A stretch of 11,427 nucleotides of DNA from Candidatus Methylomirabilota bacterium (GTDB lineage Bacteria; Methylomirabilota; Methylomirabilia; Methylomirabilales; JACQHM01), in contig JACQHM010000271.1 of assembly GCA_016199025.1 (NCBI GenBank), forward strand, positions 1-11,427, given 5' to 3'. The first letter of the stretch is position 1, and each line of letters begins with the position of its first letter. Shown here piece after piece: positions 7,032 through 11,427 of the stretch. Position numbers and translations under genes: made by a program. The notes under the pieces are model-generated. The model was not told the DNA's origin. It saw only the letters and a list, made by a program, of their open reading frames with translations, and did not search any database.

Positions 7032-7060
7032 GGCTCGGGACGTTTCTAACGCCCGAAGCC
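7032..7060 (+). other. Strong hairpin in the kinase-panC gap
   Basis: GGCTCGGG (7032-7039) and CGTT (7041-7044) pair with AACG (7048-7051) and CCCGAAGCC (7052-7060). This gives 12 base pairs with two single-base bulges and a TCT loop. It lies about 40 nt upstream of the intrinsic terminator. It could be a 3'-UTR structure of the operon or part of a small RNA ending at that terminator. No known RNA family was recognised in 6984-7100. Confidence 0.55.
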
Positions 7061-7100
7061 TTCGCGCGGCCTTCCTGAAGGGTCGGCTACAGGCAGGAGT

Positions 7101-7136
7101 GGCCTTCCGGATCGGTTCCGGAAGGCCCTTTTTGTT
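7101..7136 (+). terminator. Rho-independent terminator closing the dap-fol-kinase operon
   Basis: GGCCTTCCGG (7101-7110) pairs perfectly with CCGGAAGGCC (7118-7127), extendable by one A-T pair, with a loop of 5-7 nt. It is followed by CTTTTTGTT (7128-7136). Stem GC content and the T run are those of a strong intrinsic terminator on the + strand. Confidence 0.92.
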
Positions 7137-7137
7137 G

Positions 7138-7249
7138 CCATCTCCCAACCCTCCCCCTTGTCAGAAATCCCCCCTTCCCCCCCTTTTGGAAAGGGGGGTT
7201 GGGGGGATTTAAGGGGATGGGTGGGGGTGGCGCCCCACCTGGTGGGAGA
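7138..7249. repeat. Imperfect palindromic (MITE/REP-like) element upstream of panC
   Basis: A core inverted repeat pairs AAATCCCCCC (7165-7174) and the following TT/C7/T4 tract (to 7187) with AAAGGGGGG (7190-7198), TT and GGGGGGATTT (7201-7210). Outer arms ATCTCCCAACC (7140-7150) and GGTGGGAGAT (7241-7250) also match as inverted repeats with one extra base. A nested 7-bp hairpin (7220-7226 with 7233-7239) sits in the right half. TTTGTTG occurs at both edges (7131-7137 and 7250-7256), like a target duplication. There is no coding capacity. Similar CCCCC/GGGGG palindromes are familiar intergenic repeats in several bacterial phyla. Confidence 0.7.
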
Positions 7250-7255
7250 TTTGTT

Positions 7256-7262
7256 GGGGAGG
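7256..7262 (+). promoter_or_regulatory. panC ribosome binding site with possible sequestration
   Basis: GGGGAGG, 7 nt before the panC ATG at 7270, is a strong Shine-Dalgarno sequence. CCTCCCC at 7150-7156, inside the upstream palindrome, is its exact complement, so an RNA fold that hides the RBS is possible. The match is seen; regulation is inference. Confidence 0.6.
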
Positions 7263-7269
7263 TGAAACA

Positions 7270-8127
7270 ATGCAGGTGATTGAGTACCCAAAGAAAATGC
7301 AGGAACTTTCTGAACAGCTCCGGCGGGAGGGGAAGATCCTTGGACTGGTCCCGACCATGGGGGCCCTTCACGAGGGCCATCTCTCTCTCCTCCGAAGGTG
7401 CCGGGCTGAGAACGACCTTTCGGTCATGAGCCTCTTTGTGAACCCGGCTCAATTCGACCGGAAGGACGATCTCGCCGCGTATCCTCAGGACTGGGAGGGG
7501 GATTTCAAGAAGGCCGAGGCGGTTGGCGTGGACCTAGTCTACGCCCCGACCGCCGGGATGATGTACCCCGAGGGGTACCAGACCTACGTGGAGGTGGAAG
7601 CCCTCACGAGGCGGTGGGAAGGGGCCTCCCGGCCCGGCCATTTCCGGGGGGTGGCGACGGTGGTGGCGAAGCTTTTCACCATCGTGAAACCCCACCAGGC
7701 CTATTTCGGCCAGAAGGACTACCAGCAGGCTCTGGTCGTGCAACGAATGGTCCAGGACTTGAATCTCGACCTAGAAGTGATCATCCTTCCAATCATCCGG
7801 GAAGAGGATGGGCTCGCCTCTAGCTCCAGGAATTGGAACTTAAGTCCTGAGGAGCGGTGTGCTGCCCCTGTCCTGTACAAGGCCCTCCAGGCGGCAGAAG
7901 CACGCGTAAGAGCAGGGGAGCAGGGGGCCGAGGCGATCCTGGAACGGATGCGGGAGATCATCGAAGCGGAGCCCTTGGCGGAGATCGACTACATCGCCTG
8001 TTGCCACCCCATGAGGTTGGAGCCTGTGGAACGGATCACGGAATCGGTCGTGTTCCTCCTGGCCGTGTGGATCGGGAGGACCCGCTTGATCGACAACGCC
8101 CTCGTCGAAGTTCCTGCCCAGGCCTGA
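7270..8127 (+). CDS. panC: Pantothenate synthetase (pantoate-beta-alanine ligase)
   Basis: PanC joins pantoate and beta-alanine with ATP through a pantoyl-adenylate, giving pantothenate for coenzyme A. The 285-residue product is of standard length. VPTMGALHEGHLSLL (27-41) contains the HxGH nucleotide motif (His34, His37). SLFVNPAQF (54-62), RPGHFRGVATVVAKLF (121-136), YFGQKDYQQ (145-153) and the KMSKS-like region REEDGLASSSRN (177-188) with LSPEER (191-196) follow in family order. RTRLIDN (270-276) is the usual ending. VWIG (267-270) replaces the more usual ARIG-type segment, a small variation. It starts with ATG after a strong RBS. It follows the terminator and palindromic element, so it likely has its own transcription start or depends on readthrough; no convincing promoter was found. 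It converges with the next gene, 37 bp away. panB and panD are not in the window. Confidence 0.96.
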   Translation: MQVIEYPKKMQELSEQLRREGKILGLVPTMGALHEGHLSLLRRCRAENDLSVMSLFVNPAQFDRKDDLAAYPQDWEGDFKKAEAVGVDLVYAPTAGMMYPEGYQTYVEVEALTRRWEGASRPGHFRGVATVVAKLFTIVKPHQAYFGQKDYQQALVVQRMVQDLNLDLEVIILPIIREEDGLASSSRNWNLSPEERCAAPVLYKALQAAEARVRAGEQGAEAILERMREIIEAEPLAEIDYIACCHPMRLEPVERITESVVFLLAVWIGRTRLIDNALVEVPAQA

Positions 8128-8164
8128 GGCCTCCTTCGTGAGGTTTGCCTTTCTATCGCCTGGA

Positions 8165-8371
8165 TCAGGCCTCGGGCGGGTAGCCCACCCCCTGGAGGGC
8201 GGCCAGGAGCTTCCCGTCATCCACCTCTCCCGGATCGAAGGTGATCTGGATTTCTTTCTTGGGGATCGAGACCTCAACCTGCTTGACACCGGCTAAAGGG
8301 GAGAGGGCCTGCGTGATGGTCTCCACACATCCCTCGCAGGCGATCTTGGGGACCTTGAACAATCGTTGCAT
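8165..8371 (-). CDS. Heavy-metal-associated (HMA) domain protein, CopZ/Atx1-like
   Basis: This is a 68-residue single-domain protein with the ferredoxin-like HMA fold. The metal-binding loop is ACEGC (Cys12, Cys15) after strand LFKVPKI, followed by the helix VETITQAL, then LAGVKQVEVSIPKKEIQITFDP and the final helix KLLAALQGVGYPPEA. Relatives bind Cu(I) or other soft metals and hand them to P-type ATPases in the cytoplasm. The usual Met before the CxxC loop is replaced (IACEGC), so metal identity is open. The ATG at 8371 has an excellent AGGAGG ribosome binding site (complement at 8379-8384). No metal-transporting ATPase or regulator is adjacent. The gene is divergent from the RND pump genes and convergent with panC. 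No clear terminator was seen in the 37-bp convergent gap. Confidence 0.9.
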   Translation of the reverse strand: MQRLFKVPKIACEGCVETITQALSPLAGVKQVEVSIPKKEIQITFDPGEVDDGKLLAALQGVGYPPEA

Positions 8372-8515
8372 GAATCTTCCTCCTTTCCCTTCAGTGGACG
8401 GCTACCTTCTCTAGGATGACCCGGTACGGAGGGCCTCCCGCGGGCCATTTGCGGCGCTCCTCAGCTTCCAGTATACACCTCCCAGTCAACGAGAAAGTCA
8501 GGGTTTTTTCACGGG

Positions 8516-8521
8516 TTGACA
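8516..8521 (+). promoter_or_regulatory. Possible -35 element of the RND operon promoter
   Basis: A perfect TTGACA box lies 165 bp before the adaptor ATG. At 17-bp spacing the -10 position would be TAAGTA (8539-8544), a poor match that falls inside the palindrome. The promoter is therefore plausible but weak or unusual. A repressor bound to the palindrome would block it. Confidence 0.45.
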
Positions 8522-8537
8522 GGGGTTTCGTTTCATG

Positions 8538-8553
8538 GTAAGTAAATACTTAC
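8538..8553. promoter_or_regulatory. Operator-like palindrome GTAAGTA-AA-TACTTAC
   Basis: Two perfect 7-bp inverted arms flank a 2-bp centre in an otherwise GC-rich region. The dyad overlaps the expected -10 position behind TTGACA. Symmetry, size and position fit a TetR/AcrR-type repressor site, a common arrangement for RND efflux operons. No regulator gene is present in the window. Confidence 0.6.
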
Positions 8554-8685
8554 TAGGTCACATCCTATCCTGATTCCACTAAACCATCCATCTGTTCAGT
8601 GCCTTCGAGGGCCGCGCCCTCTCCGATGTATTTTTCCGGTCCCGCGTCCAGCGAGTGGACGACAGCCAAGTGTAGACCTTGAGAA

Positions 8686-10077
8686 ATGGCGAGGGAACGC
8701 GTCTTGGATTCCATGACATCACCGGCGAAAGCCTATCGAATATCCGGGCGCCGCGGCGCACTCCTCCGGCTGCCCGTGGGCGGCTTGGCGGCAGCATTCG
8801 CGGTCGCGGCTGTACTCTCCGCGTGTTCTGACAAGGCGGCGGGCAAGCAAGAGACCCCGGGTTCGCGCCTCGCGCAGGCCGCAGTGCCGGTGACCGTGAG
8901 CGAGGTCATGCAGAAGGATGTCCCGGTGCAACTCCGCGCCATCGGGCACATGGAGGCCTACACCACCGTTTCTGTCAAGTCGCAGGTGAGCGGGCAACTG
9001 CTCCGGGTCCATTTCGCGGAAGGGCAGAGCGTGAAGAAGGGCGATCTCCTCTTTACGATAGACCCCCGCCCCTTTGAGGCTGCGCTTCGTCAGGCGGAAG
9101 GCAACCTGGCGCGAGACGTGGCCCAGCTCCAGCAGGCCGAGGCCACGCTCGCCCAGAAGATGGCGGAGGAGGAAACCTCAAAGGCCAACTTGGCCCGCGA
9201 CGCGGCCCAGCTTGAGAACGCCCGCGCCCAGGCGCGCCGATATCAGGAGCTTATCGAGCAGGGAGCCATCGCGCAGGAACAGTACGATCAGGTCCGCACC
9301 GCTGCCGATGCCATGGAAGCCACCGTGCAGGCAGATCGGGCTGCCGTGGACAACGCCAAGGCGGCGATCCGCGTGGCGCAAGCCGCCGTGGAGAGCGCGA
9401 AAGCGGCGATCCAGGCGGATCAGGCCGCGGTGGAGAGCGCGCGACTCCAGCTTGGGTACACGTCAATCCGATCTTCGATAGGTGGGCGCACGGGAAACCT
9501 CTTGGTGCATGCTGGCAACCTCGTGAAGGCCAACGACGACATGACCCCGCTCGTGGTCATACATCAGATTCATCCGATCTCTCTCACCTTTTCCGTTCCT
9601 GAGCAGGATTTGGCGGACATCAAGAAGTACATGAAGACTGGTATCCTTACGGTCGAAACTATCATCCCCGACCAGAGTGGGCTGCCCGCCCACGGCGCCC
9701 TGACCTTCGTCAATAACGCGGTCGATCCTGCCACTGGGACGATCCAGTTGAAGGCCACCTTCCCCAACACGGACGACACGCTCTGGCCGGGCCAGTTCGT
9801 CGATGTCGTGCTGACACTCACCAGCGAGCCTCACGCTGTCGTCATTCCTTCCCAGGCGCTCCAGACAGGTCAGAAGGGTCCGTACGTCTTCGTGGTGAAG
9901 CAGGACCTGACCGTGGAGTCGAGGCCCGTGACAATCGCGCGGACGGTCGGGCAGGACGCCGTGATCGCGCAGGGGCTCAAGCCCGGCGAGCGCGTTGTCA
10001 CCGACGGCCAGGTTCGCCTCTTCCCCGGCGCCCGGATCGACATCAGGCCGTCGGCGCCCCCGCCGAACGCAGAATGA
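8686..10077 (+). CDS. RND efflux periplasmic adaptor (membrane fusion) lipoprotein, MdtA/AcrA-like
   Basis: This subunit bridges an inner-membrane RND pump to an outer-membrane channel. It has 463 residues from ATG 8686. A hydrophobic stretch (about 27-46) ends in the lipobox LSAC with Cys47, so it is probably a lipoprotein anchored in the inner membrane. The lipoyl half-motif VSVKSQVSGQLLRVHFAEGQSVKKGDLLFTID spans 95-126. A long alpha-hairpin coiled coil covers about 128-257, with ELIEQGAIAQEQYDQ near its tip (188-202). The second lipoyl half is IGGRTGNLLVHAGNLVKANDDMTPL (265-289), followed by the beta-barrel (296-380) and the membrane-proximal domain ending LKPGERVVTDGQVRLFPGARI (431-451). 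The start is uncertain: an in-frame ATG at 8713 (454 residues) would give a more usual signal peptide, and neither has a good RBS. The coiled coil contains 14-residue repeats. The stop overlaps the permease start (ATGA). Substrate is not readable. Confidence 0.93.
   Translation: MARERVLDSMTSPAKAYRISGRRGALLRLPVGGLAAAFAVAAVLSACSDKAAGKQETPGSRLAQAAVPVTVSEVMQKDVPVQLRAIGHMEAYTTVSVKSQVSGQLLRVHFAEGQSVKKGDLLFTIDPRPFEAALRQAEGNLARDVAQLQQAEATLAQKMAEEETSKANLARDAAQLENARAQARRYQELIEQGAIAQEQYDQVRTAADAMEATVQADRAAVDNAKAAIRVAQAAVESAKAAIQADQAAVESARLQLGYTSIRSSIGGRTGNLLVHAGNLVKANDDMTPLVVIHQIHPISLTFSVPEQDLADIKKYMKTGILTVETIIPDQSGLPAHGALTFVNNAVDPATGTIQLKATFPNTDDTLWPGQFVDVVLTLTSEPHAVVIPSQALQTGQKGPYVFVVKQDLTVESRPVTIARTVGQDAVIAQGLKPGERVVTDGQVRLFPGARIDIRPSAPPPNAE
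9340..9453 (+). repeat. 42-bp (14-residue) tandem repeats within the adaptor coiled coil
   Basis: Residues 219-232 (AAVDNAKAAIRVAQ), 233-246 (AAVESAKAAIQADQ) and 247-256 (AAVESARLQL) form 2.7 units. Their DNA is also clearly similar, for example the GTGGAGAGCGCG segment in the last two units. Fourteen residues equal two heptads, which keeps the coiled-coil register. In the other helix NLARDVAQLQQAEA (140-153) and NLARDAAQLENARA (168-181) repeat at a distance of 28 residues. Confidence 0.85.
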
Positions 10078-11427
10078 GCCCCGAACTCTTCATCCGGCGG
10101 CCTGTCATGACGACGCTGGTCATGCTGGGCATCGTCTTCTTCGGGATCATGGCCTTCCGCCTGCTGCCCGTGAACGACCTGCCGAACGTTGACTTCCCGA
10201 CGATCTTGGTGACAGCCAACCTGCCCGGCGCGAGCCCGGAGACCATGGCCTCCGCGGTGGCCACCCCGCTCGAACGGCAATTCTCCACGATCGCCGGCGT
10301 CGACTCGATGACGTCGACCAGCGCGCTCGGCATCACGCAAATCACAATCCAGTTCAGCCTCGACCGGAACATCGACGCTGCCGCCCAGGACGTCCAGGCG
10401 GCCATTGCCAAGGCCATGGCGCTCCTGCCGCCTGAGATGCCAACGCCACCGACGTATCGAAAGGTGAATCCCGCCGACCAACCTATTCTTTACATGGCCC
10501 TGACCTCACCAACGCTCCCGCTGTACACCGTTGACGAGTATGCGGAGACACTCGTCGCCCAGAGCATCTCCATGGTTAGTGGCGTGGCCCAGGTGCAGGT
10601 GCTCGGCGCCCAGAAGTACGCCGTGCGCATCCATCTCGACCCCAACGCCCTCGCCTCGCGCGGGATCGGGATCGACGAGGTCCGGAAGGCCATCGCGCAG
10701 GGCAACGTGAATCTGCCAACGGGAACACTCTACGGGCCCCACCAGGCGCTCACCGTGCAGGCCTCCGGCCAGCTCACGGATGCCACGGCCTACCGCCCCC
10801 TCATCGTGACGTACCGCAACGGCGTCCCCGTACGCCTTGGCGAGCTCGGTCAGGTGATCGACAGTGTCCAGACCGACAAGGCGGCGGCCTGGTACGATGG
10901 CGAGCGGGCCGTGGTCCTGGCCATCCAGCGCCAACCAGGCACCAATACCATCGAGGTGGTCAACGCGATCCGGAAGCTCCTGCCGTCGCTCAAGGAGCAG
11001 ATGCCGCCATCGGTGAGCTTCGGCATCCTGTGGGACCGCTCGATCTCTATCCGCGAGTCAGTCCGCGATGTCGAGTTCACCCTGATGCTGACAGTTTGCC
11101 TGGTCGTCCTTGTGATCTTTCTCTTCCTGCGCAATGTCTCCGCCACGATCATCCCGAGCCTGGCGGTGCCGATGTCGATCATCGGCACCTTCGCCGCGAT
11201 GTACCTGCTCGGCTACACGGTGGACATCCTCTCCCTCATGGCCCTGACACTGTCGGTCGGGTTCGTCGTGGACGACGCAATCGTCATGCTCGAGAACATC
11301 GTGCGGCACATGGAGGCGGGAGAGGCTCGTTTCGAGGCGGCGCTGAACGGGGCCAAGGAGATCGGGTTCACCATCCTGTCCATGACGCTCTCGTTGGCTG
11401 CGGTGTTCATCCCGGTGCTGTTCATGG
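10074..11427 (+). CDS. RND efflux permease, N-terminal 451 residues (3' end outside window)
   Basis: This is an inner-membrane proton-driven RND transporter of the hydrophobe/amphiphile efflux type, closest in appearance to MdtB/MdtC. The ATG at 10074 overlaps the adaptor stop as ATGA. LFIRRPVMTTLVMLGIVFFGIMAFRLLPV (5-33) is the typical start with TM1. LPGASPETMASAVATPLE (50-67) begins the porter domain. The porter loops run to about 330, including LDPNALASRGI (188-198). TM2 is about 335-353, TM3 about 361-380 and TM4 about 388-407. The proton-relay pair is Asp400-Asp401 in GFVVDDAIVMLENIVRHMEAGE (396-417), equivalent to AcrB Asp407/Asp408. TM5 begins around 435. A full protein would be about 1020-1050 residues, so less than half is visible. 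It works with the adaptor; an outer-membrane partner gene is not seen. Arg codons are all CGN, unlike region 1. Confidence 0.95.
   Translation, partial: MSPELFIRRPVMTTLVMLGIVFFGIMAFRLLPVNDLPNVDFPTILVTANLPGASPETMASAVATPLERQFSTIAGVDSMTSTSALGITQITIQFSLDRNIDAAAQDVQAAIAKAMALLPPEMPTPPTYRKVNPADQPILYMALTSPTLPLYTVDEYAETLVAQSISMVSGVAQVQVLGAQKYAVRIHLDPNALASRGIGIDEVRKAIAQGNVNLPTGTLYGPHQALTVQASGQLTDATAYRPLIVTYRNGVPVRLGELGQVIDSVQTDKAAAWYDGERAVVLAIQRQPGTNTIEVVNAIRKLLPSLKEQMPPSVSFGILWDRSISIRESVRDVEFTLMLTVCLVVLVIFLFLRNVSATIIPSLAVPMSIIGTFAAMYLLGYTVDILSLMALTLSVGFVVDDAIVMLENIVRHMEAGEARFEAALNGAKEIGFTILSMTLSLAAVFIPVLFM

Larger units (their letters stand above)
8372..8685. other. 314-bp divergent intergenic region between the HMA gene and the RND operon
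   Basis: I see no convincing gene here. Toward the minus strand a possible -10 hexamer TATACT (complement at 8470-8475) lies about 100 bp before the HMA start, without a good -35. Toward the plus strand there are TTGACA at 8516 and an operator-like palindrome at 8538-8553. The long leader then contains two small hairpins: GAGGGC/GCCCTC (8607-8621) and CGTCCA/TGGACG (8645-8661). No T run directly follows either hairpin. Confidence 0.6.

Noticed and set aside
8128..8175. Small hairpins in the panC-HMA convergent gap as a bidirectional terminator
   Set aside because: Stems are only 4-5 bp and no T run follows on either strand.
8204..8448. Minus-strand frame from ATG 8448 overlapping the HMA gene
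   Set aside because: Arg/Pro/Ser-rich translation with no recognisable domain, in a different frame from the well-supported HMA gene.
8607..8635. GAGGGC/GCCCTC hairpin followed by TTTTT as a terminator
   Set aside because: The T run begins about 10 nt after the stem, too far for a normal intrinsic terminator.
8686..8712. MARERVLDS at the adaptor start resembles a TetR N-terminus, suggesting a regulator fragment fused to the adaptor
   Set aside because: Only nine residues, with no helix-turn-helix after them. More likely chance or untranslated sequence before ATG 8713.
8579..8797. Minus-strand 72-codon frame, considered as a remnant TetR regulator
   Set aside because: Its translation shows no helix-turn-helix or TetR features and it overlaps the adaptor start. 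It looks like a GC-rich shadow frame.

Overview
The window reads as a GC-rich chromosomal segment of a Gram-negative bacterium. Lipoprotein-type periplasmic adaptor and RND pump genes imply an outer membrane. Lysine is made by the LL-diaminopimelate aminotransferase (DapL) route, which is known from Nitrospirota, Desulfobacterota, NC10-type and other deep lineages. I would place it in that broad neighbourhood but cannot name a species from sequence alone.

Region 1 (1-6983, all + strand) is one tightly packed biosynthetic run: lysA (3' part only), dapF, dapA, dapB, a fumarylacetoacetate-hydrolase (FAH) family enzyme, dapL, folB, folK and a deoxynucleoside kinase. DapA, DapB, DapL, DapF and LysA together convert aspartate semialdehyde and pyruvate to lysine, with meso-DAP available for peptidoglycan. 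FolB and FolK are consecutive steps of tetrahydrofolate synthesis. The kinase salvages deoxynucleosides. Spacing is mostly short, with start/stop contacts at dapL-folB (1 nt between) and folB-folK (GTGA overlap). The three longer gaps inside this run (dapF-dapA, dapB leader, dapL leader) each hold short tandem repeats with a period of about 7 bp, with a different unit in each gap.

Region 2 (6984-7269) is non-coding and highly structured. It holds a 12-bp hairpin, then a strong intrinsic terminator, then a GC-extreme imperfect palindrome of about 110 bp with 7-bp direct repeats at its edges, ending at the ribosome binding site of panC. The palindrome looks like a small mobile or REP-like repeat inserted just behind the terminator and may affect panC translation.

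Region 3 (7270-8371) holds panC (pantothenate synthetase, +) convergent with a small CxxC heavy-metal-associated domain protein (-).

Region 4 (8372-11427) starts with a 314-bp gap containing a TTGACA box and a sharp 7-2-7 palindrome resembling a repressor operator. It is followed by an RND efflux adaptor lipoprotein and, with an ATGA overlap, the first 451 codons of an RND permease that runs off the window. The arginine codon choice here (almost no AGG/AGA) differs from region 1, so the pump may have a separate history. I found no clear new biological system. The best leads are the intergenic heptamer repeats, the palindromic element before panC, the FAH enzyme embedded in the lysine operon, and the orphan operator before the pump.
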